Positions 16,710 to 24,380 of a DNA stretch of 64,000 nt are shown here, piece by piece. Below the pieces are notes generated by a model. It saw nothing but the letters and a program-made list of their open reading frames with translations. It was not told the DNA's origin and searched no databases. The stretch is taken from NCBI RefSeq assembly GCF_022919715.1, contig NZ_CP095042.1, positions 992,001 to 1,056,000 on the forward strand, written 5' to 3'. The DNA is from Agromyces sp. H17E-10 (GTDB taxonomy: Bacteria; Actinomycetota; Actinomycetes; Actinomycetales; Microbacteriaceae). The first letter of the stretch is position 1. The number at the start of each line of letters is the position of its first letter. Position numbers and translations under genes: made by a program.

Positions 16710-17309
16710 ATGAAACTCGTCACCAACACGCAGATCACCATCGACGGCGTCATGCAGGCGAACGGCGGCAACAACCCCGAGTTCGACCCCGGGTTCGAAC
16801 GTGGTGGCTGGGCGATGCCGCTCGGCGACGACGAGTCGCTGCGCTACATCGGCGACTTCTACCTGCGGGCCGACGCGTTCCTGTTCGGCCGGCGCACCTA
16901 CGACCTGTTCGCCGGGTACTGGGGCGTGCAGCACGACTTCGAGAACCCGTTCGTGCGCTCGCTCAACACGCGCCCGAAGTTCGTCGCCTCGAACACCATC
17001 ACGACGCCGCAGTGGCCCGACACCACCGTGCTCTCGGGCGATGTCGAGGCCGCGATCCGGGACCTGAAGGCGACTCCGGGCGGCGAACTGCAGGTGCACG
17101 GCAGCGGGCAGCTCATCCGTTGGCTGCTCGAACGCGAGCTCGTCGACGAGCTGACGCTCATCGTCTTCCCGGTGATCGTCGGCGCCGGCACCCGGCTGTT
17201 CCCCGACGAGGGCAAGGACTTCGCACTCGAACCGCTCGACTCCCGCACGTTCGCGACCGGCATCACGGCGCAGACGTTCCGGCCGAGCGGGCGCCCGCAG
17301 TATGCGTAG
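16710..17309 (+). CDS. Dihydrofolate reductase family protein (RibD C-terminal-like)
   Basis: A 199-residue reductase-fold protein of the RibD-C/dihydrofolate-reductase-like group. It has the N-terminal strand KLVTNTQITIDGVMQANGG, the FGRRTYDLF motif, and GGELQVHGSGQLIRWLLERELVDEL followed by FPVIVGAGTRLFP. These NADPH-fold proteins are common in actinobacteria and mostly uncharacterised. Separated by 50 bp from the DGPF/YCII gene downstream, so it may be part of the same transcription unit. A paralogue is at 34094. Confidence 0.88.
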   Translation: MKLVTNTQITIDGVMQANGGNNPEFDPGFERGGWAMPLGDDESLRYIGDFYLRADAFLFGRRTYDLFAGYWGVQHDFENPFVRSLNTRPKFVASNTITTPQWPDTTVLSGDVEAAIRDLKATPGGELQVHGSGQLIRWLLERELVDELTLIVFPVIVGAGTRLFPDEGKDFALEPLDSRTFATGITAQTFRPSGRPQYA

Positions 17310-17359
17310 CGACCGACCATCTGCAGAATGGCAGGTGAACCGCCCCGTGGAGGTGTGAG

Positions 17360-17689
17360 ATGCAGTACCTGGTTTCCGTGATCGACGACCGCACGAACTC
17401 CGGCACCGAGGAGGAGATGCTCGCGATCGACGAGTTCAACGACCGGCTCCGGGCGGGTGGTCACTGGGTGTTCGCCGCGGGCCTCGCCGCGCCCAGCAGC
17501 GCGACCGTCATCGACGGCCGCGGCGAGGAGCCCGTGTTCACCGACGGCCCGTTCATCGAGTCGAAGGAGCACATGGCGGGCCTCTGGATCATCGAGGCCC
17601 CCGACCTCGACGTCGCGCTGGCGCTCATGGCCGACGGATCCAGGGCCTGCAACCGACGGCTCGAGGTGCGGCCGCTCATCTTCGGATGA
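17360..17689 (+). CDS. YCII-related DGPF-domain protein
   Basis: A 109-residue ferredoxin-like-fold protein with the hallmark DGPF sequence (VFTDGPFIESKEHMAGLWII). Such proteins are the constant genomic partners of ECF42 sigma factors, and the ECF42-type gene follows 19 bp downstream. GGAGG lies 6 nt before the ATG at 17360. Biochemical function unknown. Confidence 0.9.
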   Translation: MQYLVSVIDDRTNSGTEEEMLAIDEFNDRLRAGGHWVFAAGLAAPSSATVIDGRGEEPVFTDGPFIESKEHMAGLWIIEAPDLDVALALMADGSRACNRRLEVRPLIFG

Positions 17690-17708
17690 GCGCAGCGGAT
17701 CCCGCCGA

Positions 17709-18941
17709 GTGACCCACGACGACGCGCGCGGCGCGATCGCCCGAGCACACCGCGACGAATGGGCGCGGGTGGTTGCTTCGCTCGCCAAGCGCTTCGGCGA
17801 TCTCGACATCGCCGAGGATGCCGCGGCCGAGGCGTTCGCGATCGCAGTCGAACGCTGGCCTGCCGACGGCGTGCCGCCGAACCCCGGCGCCTGGCTCACC
17901 ACGACCGCGAACCACAAGGCGATCGACCGGATCCGGCGCGAGCACCGACGCGACGACAAGCAACGGGAGGCGCTCATGCTGGTCGACGCCGACGTGCCCG
18001 AACCGCTCGGCGCGATCGACGACGACCGGCTCCGGCTCATCTTCACCTGCTGCCACCCCGCCCTCGCGATGGAGGCGCGAGTCGCACTCACCCTGCGGAT
18101 GGTCGGCGGCCTGACCGTGCCCGAGATCGCCCGGGCGTTCCTCGTGCAGGAGGGCGCCATGGCTCGGCGCATCACGCGCGCGAAGGACAAGATCGCGGTC
18201 GCCCGCATCCCCTACCGGGTGCCGACGGCCAGCGACCTGCCCGCCCGCGTCGACGGCGTGCTCACGGTGCTCTACGTGGTCTTCAACGAGGGCTATCTCG
18301 CGACCGGCGCCGACTCCGACCCGGTGCGCGCCGACCTGACCCGCGAGGCGATCCGGCTGACCCGGCTCGTTCGCGAGTTGCTGCCCAACGACGGCGAGGT
18401 CGCGGGCCTGCTGGCGCTCATGCTGCTCATCGAGGCACGCCGACCGGCCCGGCTCACCGCGGGCGGTGAGCTCGTGCCCCTCGGCGAACAGGACCGCGAC
18501 GCGTGGGACCAGGCACTCGTCGACGAGGGGCACCGGCTCGTGCGGGAACGACTGGATGCCGCGCAGGCGCCCGGCCGCTACCAGCTGCTCGCCGCGATCA
18601 ACGCGGTGCACACCGACGCGCACGACCCCCGCGACACCGACTGGTCGCAGGTGCTCGCCCTCTACGACCAGCTCGTGCACGTCGACCGGTCGCCGGTCGT
18701 GGCGCTCAACCGCGCGATCGCGATCGCCGAGCTCCACGGCCCGGAGGCTGCGCTGCCGACCGTCGACCGCCTCGAGCCCGCCCTGTCGGGGTACCACGCG
18801 TTCCACGCCACCCGGGCCGAGCTGCTGCGCAGGGCGGGACGCCCGGCGGAGTCGCGCATCGCGTACGGGCGCGCGATCGCCCTCGCGGGCAACACGGCCG
18901 AGCACGCGTACCTGACGCGGCGCCGCGACGAGCTCGGCTGA
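17709..18941 (+). CDS. ECF42-type RNA polymerase sigma factor with C-terminal extension
   Basis: A 410-residue sigma-70-family factor. Region 2 (HRDEWARVVASLAKRFGDLDIAEDAAAEAF, then PGAWLTTTANHKAIDRIRRE) and region 4 (LTLRMVGGLTVPEIARAFLVQEGAMARRITRAKDKI) occupy the first 190 residues. The remainder is a helical TPR-like extension (ALYDQLVHVDRSPVVALNRA), diagnostic of the ECF42 group, which replaces an anti-sigma factor. GTG 17709 is the first start consistent with the fold. Known partners of ECF42 are DGPF genes, as here. Confidence 0.9.
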   Translation: MTHDDARGAIARAHRDEWARVVASLAKRFGDLDIAEDAAAEAFAIAVERWPADGVPPNPGAWLTTTANHKAIDRIRREHRRDDKQREALMLVDADVPEPLGAIDDDRLRLIFTCCHPALAMEARVALTLRMVGGLTVPEIARAFLVQEGAMARRITRAKDKIAVARIPYRVPTASDLPARVDGVLTVLYVVFNEGYLATGADSDPVRADLTREAIRLTRLVRELLPNDGEVAGLLALMLLIEARRPARLTAGGELVPLGEQDRDAWDQALVDEGHRLVRERLDAAQAPGRYQLLAAINAVHTDAHDPRDTDWSQVLALYDQLVHVDRSPVVALNRAIAIAELHGPEAALPTVDRLEPALSGYHAFHATRAELLRRAGRPAESRIAYGRAIALAGNTAEHAYLTRRRDELG

Positions 18942-18977
18942 GGATCGCCGGGGCTGGATGAGCTCGGGAGCCCGACC

Positions 18978-19874
18978 TCACCCGAGGCCGGCGCGCTCCT
19001 CCGAGGCATCCCGCTCGCCCTCGACCGGGCGGCTCGACAGGCCGACCGAACCGGCACCGGGCTCGCCCTTCGAGAGCGCCGCGGCCACCGCGGCCGACTC
19101 GTCGATGGCCGGATACTGCGGGCGCAGCTGCACCGGCTGACGGCGCCGCTGCTCGCGCTTGGCCTTGCGCGACGCCGCGATGAGGTTGAGCGCCTCGACC
19201 AGGATGGCGAACGCCATCGGCATGTAGATGAGCGCCTTGTCGATGTGCGCGCCGAAGCCCTCGGCGATGAGGAACACGCCGATCAGCAGCAGGAACGAGA
19301 GCGCGAGCATCTTCACCGTGGGGTGGCGGTTCACGAACGTGAAGATGAACCGCGCCGCGAAGAGCATGATGCCGAACGACAGCACGACGACCGTCACGAT
19401 GACGACGAGGTTCTCGGTCATGCCCACCGCGGTGATCACCGAGTCGAGCGAGAAGACGACGTCGAGCGCGAGGATCTGCGCGAGCACCGACCCGAACGTG
19501 ATGCGCTTCGGCGCCACGCCGTGCTCCTCCTCGGCGCCCTCGAGCTTGTGGTGGATCTCGGTGACCGCCTTGTAGACGAGGAAGAGGCCACCGGCGATCA
19601 GGATGAAGTCCTTCACCGAGAAGCCCATGCCCCACAGTTCGACGATGTCCTCCTTGAGCGTGATGATCCAGCCCGCGAAGAAGACGAGCACCACGCGAAT
19701 CAGCATCGCGAGCGTCAGGCCGAGGTTGCGGGCCTTCGCCTGCTGCTCCTTCGGGAGCTTCGACGCGAGGATCGAGATGAAGATGACGTTGTCGACGCCG
19801 AGCACGATCTCGAGCACGAACAGGGTGAGGAAGACGGCGATGAGGTCGGGGGTGAGGGCGAAGGAGAAGTCCAC
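18978..19874 (-). CDS. TerC family integral membrane protein
   Basis: A 298-residue polytopic protein of the TerC/YkoY group: FVLEIVLGVDNVIFISILASKLP at the start and LALDVVFSLDSVITAVGMT in the middle carry the conserved membrane Asp residues. There are about seven to nine helices, then a polar C-terminal tail. TerC-type proteins export manganese or other metals at the membrane. No yybP-ykoY riboswitch can be fitted in the short upstream region. It is convergent with the ECF42 gene. Confidence 0.92.
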   Translation of the reverse strand: MDFSFALTPDLIAVFLTLFVLEIVLGVDNVIFISILASKLPKEQQAKARNLGLTLAMLIRVVLVFFAGWIITLKEDIVELWGMGFSVKDFILIAGGLFLVYKAVTEIHHKLEGAEEEHGVAPKRITFGSVLAQILALDVVFSLDSVITAVGMTENLVVIVTVVVLSFGIMLFAARFIFTFVNRHPTVKMLALSFLLLIGVFLIAEGFGAHIDKALIYMPMAFAILVEALNLIAASRKAKREQRRRQPVQLRPQYPAIDESAAVAAALSKGEPGAGSVGLSSRPVEGERDASEERAGLG

Positions 19875-19900
19875 GCGTTCATCGTAGGGAGCGCGTCACG

Positions 19901-20323
19901 TCAACGGGCGGAATGACAGAGCCGCTGTCGCACCCAGGCCGCGGCATCCGCCTGCGCGAGCTCGCCCGACCGGATCGCCCGGGCGAACTCGATGGCCTCC
20001 TCGCTCAGCCGGCCGTCGGCCGTGTCGGGCGTATCGCGCAGCACCCGCACCGTCAGCCACCGCGTGAGCCCGCCGCCGATGCGCGCGGCGACCGCGACGG
20101 TACCGGCGAAGTGGCGAGCCTGGCCGTCGGTCTCGTCGTCGACGGACCGCCGGAATCCCCGCCCGCGCAGCCGGTTGCGGCCGCCGCGGGCCGCGTCGAA
20201 CGGCCAGAGCGGTCCGCGACGTACGCCGGCGACGCGACCGAGTTCCTTCAGGAACCGCCGGTTCGAATAGCCGCGGTCGGCGAGCGCCGCGATCGAGTCG
20301 GCGAGGGCGGCGCAGGCGTCCAT
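19901..20323 (-). CDS. Hypothetical protein, no recognised family
   Basis: A 140-residue soluble protein, arginine-rich in the middle (LRGRGFRRSVDDETDGQARHFAGT) with helical ends. I do not recognise it. ATG 20323 is the first sensible start. Its upstream region is the nine-copy heptamer repeat at 20364-20426, which makes its promoter region potentially length-variable. It ends 26 bp before the TerC start on the same strand. Confidence 0.6.
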   Translation of the reverse strand: MDACAALADSIAALADRGYSNRRFLKELGRVAGVRRGPLWPFDAARGGRNRLRGRGFRRSVDDETDGQARHFAGTVAVAARIGGGLTRWLTVRVLRDTPDTADGRLSEEAIEFARAIRSGELAQADAAAWVRQRLCHSAR

Positions 20324-20363
20324 CCCATCACTGTACGAGCCCGCACCGCCGTGCGTCGCCGTC

Positions 20364-20426
20364 GCCGAGGGCCGAGGGCCGGGGGCCGAGGGCCGAGGGC
20401 CGAGGGCCGAGGGCCGAGGGCCGAGG
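20364..20426. repeat. Nine tandem copies of GCCGAGG
   Basis: Sixty-three bases made of nine head-to-tail 7-bp units; the third copy is GCCGGGG, the rest are identical. It lies between the stop of the deazaflavin-enzyme gene (20443) and the start of the 140-residue protein (20323), both on the minus strand. Slippage here would change promoter spacing or mRNA leader length, not a reading frame. Confidence 0.95.
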
Positions 20427-20442
20427 ATGCCGCGGGCGCGCG

Positions 20443-20928
20443 TCAGCCGACCGACCGCGCCGCGCCGCCGTCGGTGCGCGGGGTCAGCTTGATGACGGGG
20501 ATCTCCCGATCGGTGACCTGCTCGTACTTCGAGAATCCGTGCGCCGCCGCCGTGATCTGCTTCCAGGCGGCGGCGCGCTCCTCCCCGTGCAGCTGCTCGG
20601 CCGTGACCTCGATGCGTCGGCCGGCGAACTCGATGCGCACCCGGTCGGGATGCTCCGCGATGTTGTAGTACCAGGCCGGGTTGCGCGCGGCGCCGTTCGC
20701 CGAGGCCACGATGTAGCGCGCACCGCCGCCGTTCGCGGGAAACCACCGCACGGGAGTCACGCGCTCGAGACCCGAGCGGCGGCCGATCGTGACGAGCGCG
20801 AGCTTCGTGCCGCTCCGGTCGCCCTTGCGGCGGATGCGCTCGGCGAATCGCCGATTGGCCCAGCGCTCGAAGCGATTGCGAGCCGGTTGGTGCGCCCCTC
20901 GGGTGCCGTTCGGGGTGTCGAACGCCAT
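20443..20928 (-). CDS. Nitroreductase family deazaflavin (F420)-dependent oxidoreductase
   Basis: A 161-residue split-barrel protein of the DDN/DUF385 group, which use coenzyme F420 to reduce quinones or nitro compounds. Characteristic stretches are LALVTIGRRSGLERVTPVRWF, GGGARYIVASANGAARNPAWYYNI and VRIEFAGRRIEVTAEQL. ATG 20928 has GGAGG 8 nt upstream. A divergent relative sits at 22864. Confidence 0.88.
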   Translation of the reverse strand: MAFDTPNGTRGAHQPARNRFERWANRRFAERIRRKGDRSGTKLALVTIGRRSGLERVTPVRWFPANGGGARYIVASANGAARNPAWYYNIAEHPDRVRIEFAGRRIEVTAEQLHGEERAAAWKQITAAAHGFSKYEQVTDREIPVIKLTPRTDGGAARSVG

Positions 20929-21071
20929 GGGGATCGCCTCCCTCTGGTGGCGAGTGCTGCTACCCCTCAATCATCCCGCGGATGGCGGGAACCGGCCAGA
21001 TTCGATACGTGTCACCAGGCCTCGACTCGCGGCGGCGCGCTTCGCGCACGCGCTCCGCGACGACCGCTACC

Positions 21072-21947
21072 TCACCGCGCGAGCTCGGCCTCCTCGTCGA
21101 GGCGGCCGAGCTTGTAGGGGTTCGCGATCGAGAAGATGCGGGTGATGCGACCGTCCTCGATCTCGAAGCAGATCGCGCCGGCGAGCGACCCGTCGATCTC
21201 GCCACGCAGCGCCGGATGCCCGTTGACCCACGTCGGCCGCGCCTCGAACGGCAGCCCGAGCTTCGCGAGGCCGCCGAGCAGGTAGCGTGCGATCTTGTCG
21301 GCACCGACGATCGGATGCCGCGCCGCACCCCGCACGAACCCGCCGCCGTCGGCGACCGAGACGACGTCGGGCGCGAGCACGTCCATGAGGCCCTGCAGGT
21401 CGCCCGAGTTCACCGCGTGCATGAACCGGGTGATCACGGCTTCCTGCTCGGCCCGGTCGACCGCGATGCGCGGACGGCGGGCCGAGACGTGCTCCTTCGC
21501 CCGGTGCGCGATCTGGCGCACCGCGGCCGGCGTCTTGCCCACGGCGTCGGCGATCTCGTCGTATGAGACGTCGAAGACCTCGCGCAGCACGAACACCGCG
21601 CGTTCGGTCGGGCCGAGCGTCTCGAGCACCGTGAGCATCGCGATCGACACGTTCTCGGCGAGCTCGACGTCGTCCGCGACATCCGGACTCGTCAGCAGCG
21701 GCTCGGGCAGCCACTCGCCCACGTACGACTCGCGGCGCCGGGCCAGCGTGCGCAGGTGGTTGAGTGCCTGACGGGTGACGATGCGCACGAGGTACGCGCG
21801 CTCGTCGCGCACCTGGGAGCGGTCGACCGTGCTCCAGCGCAGCCACGCCTCCTGCAGCACGTCCTCGGCGTCGGCCGCCGACCCGAGCATCTCGTACGCG
21901 ACGGTGAAGAGCAGGCTGCGATGGGTGACGAACGGATCGTCGGTCAT
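21072..21947 (-). CDS. ECF41-type sigma factor with SnoaL-like C-terminal domain (SigJ-like)
   Basis: A 291-residue factor: sigma region 2 (HRSLLFTVAYEMLGSAADAEDVLQEAWLRW), region 4 (LGPTERAVFVLREVFDVSYDEIADAVGKTPAAVRQIAHRAK) and a NTF2/SnoaL-like C-terminal domain (from about residue 190). In ECF41 factors that domain controls activity in place of an anti-sigma factor. Coupled by ATGA overlap behind a carboxymuconolactone decarboxylase gene, the canonical ECF41 partner type. The promoter upstream of that gene carries the ECF41 motif, so it is probably self-activated. Confidence 0.92.
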   Translation of the reverse strand: MTDDPFVTHRSLLFTVAYEMLGSAADAEDVLQEAWLRWSTVDRSQVRDERAYLVRIVTRQALNHLRTLARRRESYVGEWLPEPLLTSPDVADDVELAENVSIAMLTVLETLGPTERAVFVLREVFDVSYDEIADAVGKTPAAVRQIAHRAKEHVSARRPRIAVDRAEQEAVITRFMHAVNSGDLQGLMDVLAPDVVSVADGGGFVRGAARHPIVGADKIARYLLGGLAKLGLPFEARPTWVNGHPALRGEIDGSLAGAICFEIEDGRITRIFSIANPYKLGRLDEEAELAR

Positions 21948-22567
21948 GATGCCGAGCCTACGACCTCGGGTGCGGTGGCCTCGGGCGCCGACGCCGCTGC
22001 CCGCGTCGCGAGCGGCGGCAGCTCGCACGCGTCGGCGTAGCCCTCCGAGTGGATGCCGAGCGCGACGTTCATGCGCGAGCTCATGTTCATGAACGCGACC
22101 TTCGCGGTGAGCTCGATGAGCGCGGCCGGGCCGAGCGCGTCGAGCAGCGCGGCCGACAGTTCGTCGGTCACGGCGGGCGGAGTCTGGCTCATCGCCTCGG
22201 CGTACTCCATGACGTCGCGCTCGAGCGGCGTGAACACCGACGATTCGCGCCACACCGGCACCTGCCGGGCCTTCGCCTCGTCGAGCCCCTCGTTGTGCGA
22301 CTTGTAGTAGTTGAAGTCGAGGCACCAGCTGCAGCCGATGGTCGCGGCGGTCGCCATCACGGCGTAGCTCGCGAGGTTCGCGTCGAGCTCGTCGAGCGCC
22401 TCGATCTTGCGGCCGATGCCCATCGACGCCCGCATGAGCGCGGGGTGGTGCGCGAGCACGCCCATCGAGTCGGGCACCCGGCCGATCATGCGCTTGGCGG
22501 CCACCTTCACGACACTGCCGAAGACGCCCGTGAGCTCGGTCGGCGGGATGCGGGTCTGCGTGGTCAT
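21944..22567 (-). CDS. Carboxymuconolactone decarboxylase family (AhpD-like) protein
   Basis: A 207-residue helical protein with the AhpD redox pair in GCSWCLDFN (C-x-x-C) after a long helix, as in alkylhydroperoxidase-like CMD proteins. These couple thiol oxidation to peroxide or other substrate reduction. ATG 22567 has AGGAGG 5 nt upstream. It is the first gene of an operon with the ECF41 sigma gene and has an ECF41-type promoter 63 bp upstream of the start. Confidence 0.9.
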   Translation of the reverse strand: MTTQTRIPPTELTGVFGSVVKVAAKRMIGRVPDSMGVLAHHPALMRASMGIGRKIEALDELDANLASYAVMATAATIGCSWCLDFNYYKSHNEGLDEAKARQVPVWRESSVFTPLERDVMEYAEAMSQTPPAVTDELSAALLDALGPAALIELTAKVAFMNMSSRMNVALGIHSEGYADACELPPLATRAAASAPEATAPEVVGSAS

Positions 22568-22629
22568 CGTGTCCTCCTGGGGTCGAGACGGCCGGAGGGT
22601 CGGTCCCCGGATCATTCCGTCGACATGAA

Positions 22630-22656
22630 GACACCGGCCGGCGTGCGCGTGTGACA
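22630..22656 (-). promoter_or_regulatory. ECF41-type promoter TGTCACA-N16-TGTC
   Basis: On the minus strand, TGTCACA (22656-22650), a 16-bp spacer and TGTC (22633-22630). This fits the published ECF41 consensus TGTCACA-N16-CGTC at all but one position. It drives the CMD/sigma operon starting at 22567. Confidence 0.75.
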
Positions 22657-22734
22657 TCCGCATCGAGATTTCTGTTCGGGATGCCGCGGCGGGCGAACGG
22701 CGGGCCCGGCGGATTCCCGTTCGAGCTGTTTCAG

Positions 22735-22756
22735 TTCCGCCTCAATTGAGGCGCAA
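22735..22756. repeat. Palindrome of the TTCCGCCTCA...TGAGGCG family
   Basis: A perfect 14-bp palindrome (GCCTCAATTGAGGC, 22739-22752) extended imperfectly to TTCCGCCTCAATTGAGGCGCAA. It shares AGTTCCGCCTCA...TGAGGCG with the long perfect palindrome at 33093. It stands in the 296-bp gap between the CMD gene and the deazaflavin gene, which otherwise holds one ECF41 promoter and two REP-like elements. Confidence 0.7.
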
Positions 22757-22802
22757 TTGGCATTGGTCACATGGGGAGGTCGCCCGGTCGAGGAGTCGAA
22801 TC

Positions 22803-22873
22803 GGTCGAGTAGCGAAGCGTATCGAGGCCGCTCGGGCGGTGGTCTCGATACGGCGCTGCGCGCCTACTCGACC
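22803..22873. repeat. Two REP-like elements in opposite orientation
   Basis: GGTCGAGTAG...TATCGAGGCC (22803-22829) and GGTCTCGATACG...CTACTCGACC (22841-22873) are inverted copies of one element 11 bp apart, the arrangement seen in BIME-type pairs. The second copy enters the end of the deazaflavin gene and supplies its stop codon (GTCGAGTAG on the minus strand). Confidence 0.8.
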
Positions 22874-23319
22874 GGCGGCGCCGCCCGATCGAGCACGATC
22901 GCCGCCGGGAAGCGTTTGACCACGGCCCGGAACGCCGGCTTCGCGAGGCGCTCGGCCTCGGCGCCGTCGATGATGCGCGGGTGCACGACCTCGACGTCGC
23001 GCGCCTTCCAGCGCAGGGTGGCGCCGCCCGCGGCGACGACGTTGCGCGCCCAGTTCGTGTGCGCGCCCCACGGCAGTCCGATCATGACGATCGCGCTGCT
23101 GGTCGTCGGCACGACCGCGATCGGCGTCTCGTAGGCGGTGCCGCTCTTGCGACCCCGGTGGCGGATCACCGCCCAGATCGGCATCCACCTGCGTCCGGCG
23201 AGCGCGCGCGCCACCGGTTCGGTCGCGTGGACCAGCCCCCTGGGCGGACGCCGGCCCGAGGCATCCTTGCCGGATGACGGAGAATCGGCCGGTCGTGCAG
23301 CGGAGAGCATCTCGTTCAT
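22864..23319 (-). CDS. Nitroreductase/quinone reductase family (DUF385-like) protein
   Basis: A 151-residue split-barrel protein. IRHRGRKSGTAYETPIAVV and GLPWGAHTNWARNVVAAGGATLRWKARDVEV are the conserved stretches of the deazaflavin-dependent nitroreductase group, so F420 binding is likely. The stop codon TAG lies inside a REP-like palindrome, so the last residues (PPVE) come from repeat sequence. It is divergent from the ECF41 sigma gene at 23418. The start is uncertain (23319 or 23310); the SD is weak. Confidence 0.8.
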   Translation of the reverse strand: MNEMLSAARPADSPSSGKDASGRRPPRGLVHATEPVARALAGRRWMPIWAVIRHRGRKSGTAYETPIAVVPTTSSAIVMIGLPWGAHTNWARNVVAAGGATLRWKARDVEVVHPRIIDGAEAERLAKPAFRAVVKRFPAAIVLDRAAPPVE

Positions 23320-23382
23320 ACCCAGGGAGACGATCGAGCGCCTGCGATCGTGACAGTGCCGCCGAAGTTCGCGCGCACTTGC

Positions 23383-23409
23383 CGTCACACCCGGCGCTGG
23401 TGGATCGTC
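23383..23409 (+). promoter_or_regulatory. ECF41-type promoter CGTCACA-N16-CGTC
   Basis: CGTCACA at 23383-23389, 16-bp spacer, CGTC at 23406-23409. This is the best match in the window to the ECF41 consensus. The sigma gene's ATG is at 23418, only 8 bp past the -10 element, so the transcript should be leaderless or nearly so. No Shine-Dalgarno sequence precedes that ATG, which agrees. Confidence 0.75.
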
Positions 23410-23417
23410 GTACTGAC

Positions 23418-24281
23418 ATGACCGAATTCGCCGACCTCTGGATCGAGCATCGCCGCGTCGTGCGCGACGTCGCCTACCGGGTGCTCGGCTCGGTCGCCGA
23501 CGCCGAGGACGTCACGCAGGAGACCTACGTGCGCCTGCTCGCCCGCGGCGACGAACCCCTCGACGACCCGCGCGCGTGGCTCGTCACGGTCGCGTCGCGG
23601 TTGTCGATCGATCGGTTGCGGGCGCACGAGCGCTCCCGTCGGGCCTACGTCGGCCCGTGGCTGCCCGAGCCGATCGTCACCGACGAGCGCACCCTGCCGG
23701 AGGACCGCGTCACCCTCGACGACTCGGTGCGCATGGCGCTGCTCGTCGTGCTCGAGCAGCTCACACCCGCCGAGCGCACGGCGTTCCTGCTGCACGACGT
23801 GTTCGACCTCGGCTTCGACCAGGTCGCCGACGTGCTCGGCGTGAGCCCCGCGAGCGCACGCCAGTCGGCGTCGCGGGCGCGCCGTCGCATCGCGGCGCAC
23901 GGCGAGGCACGGTTCTCGGTCGATGCCGGCGAGGCCCGGCGACTGGCCGACCGGTTCGCCCGCGCGGCCGCCGACGGCGACCTCGACGGGCTCATCTCGG
24001 CGCTCGCGACCGACGCGCGCGGGCACTTCGACTCGAACGGCTTCTACCCGGATGCCTCGACCGAGGTCGTCGTCGGCGCCGACTCGGTCGCACGTCAGCT
24101 GCTGCGCGGCGTCGGCGGGCGAGGACTCGACTTCGAGACCGCCGAGGTCAACGCCGCACCGGGCATCGTCGTGCGCCGACGCGGACGCGTCGTCTCGGTG
24201 CTCGCGCTCGAGTTCGACGGCGATCGCATCTCGGCGATCCACGGCGTCGGCAACCCGAAGAAGCTCGGGCACCTGCAGTAG
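23418..24281 (+). CDS. ECF41-type sigma factor with SnoaL-like C-terminal domain
   Basis: A 287-residue factor with region 2 (HRRVVRDVAYRVLGSVADAEDVTQETYVRL), region 4 (LTPAERTAFLLHDVFDLGFDQVADVLGVSPASARQSASRARRRI) and a C-terminal NTF2-like domain from about residue 175. It has a good copy of the ECF41 promoter immediately upstream, suggesting autoregulation. Its divergent neighbour is a deazaflavin-type reductase, a plausible target. Confidence 0.9.
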   Translation: MTEFADLWIEHRRVVRDVAYRVLGSVADAEDVTQETYVRLLARGDEPLDDPRAWLVTVASRLSIDRLRAHERSRRAYVGPWLPEPIVTDERTLPEDRVTLDDSVRMALLVVLEQLTPAERTAFLLHDVFDLGFDQVADVLGVSPASARQSASRARRRIAAHGEARFSVDAGEARRLADRFARAAADGDLDGLISALATDARGHFDSNGFYPDASTEVVVGADSVARQLLRGVGGRGLDFETAEVNAAPGIVVRRRGRVVSVLALEFDGDRISAIHGVGNPKKLGHLQ

Positions 24282-24380
24282 ACGGCGCACGCCGCGCCGT
24301 GCAACTCAGTGTCACCACTGTTCCGGCGGTCCCGCCGCATCCATAGCGTGAGCATCGTTCCACTCCTGTGGGAGGTTGCG

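Noticed and set aside
19875..19900. yybP-ykoY manganese riboswitch before the TerC gene
   Set aside because: Only 26 bp separate the TerC start from the previous stop, too short for the aptamer.
20364..20426. CRISPR array
   Set aside because: Units are 7 bp with no spacers; a simple tandem repeat. No cas genes in the window.
24310..24336. TGTCACC-N16-CGCC before the gluzincin gene, as a fifth ECF41 promoter
   Set aside because: The -35 box ends in C and the -10 reads CGCC; two mismatches against the four better sites, so not claimed.
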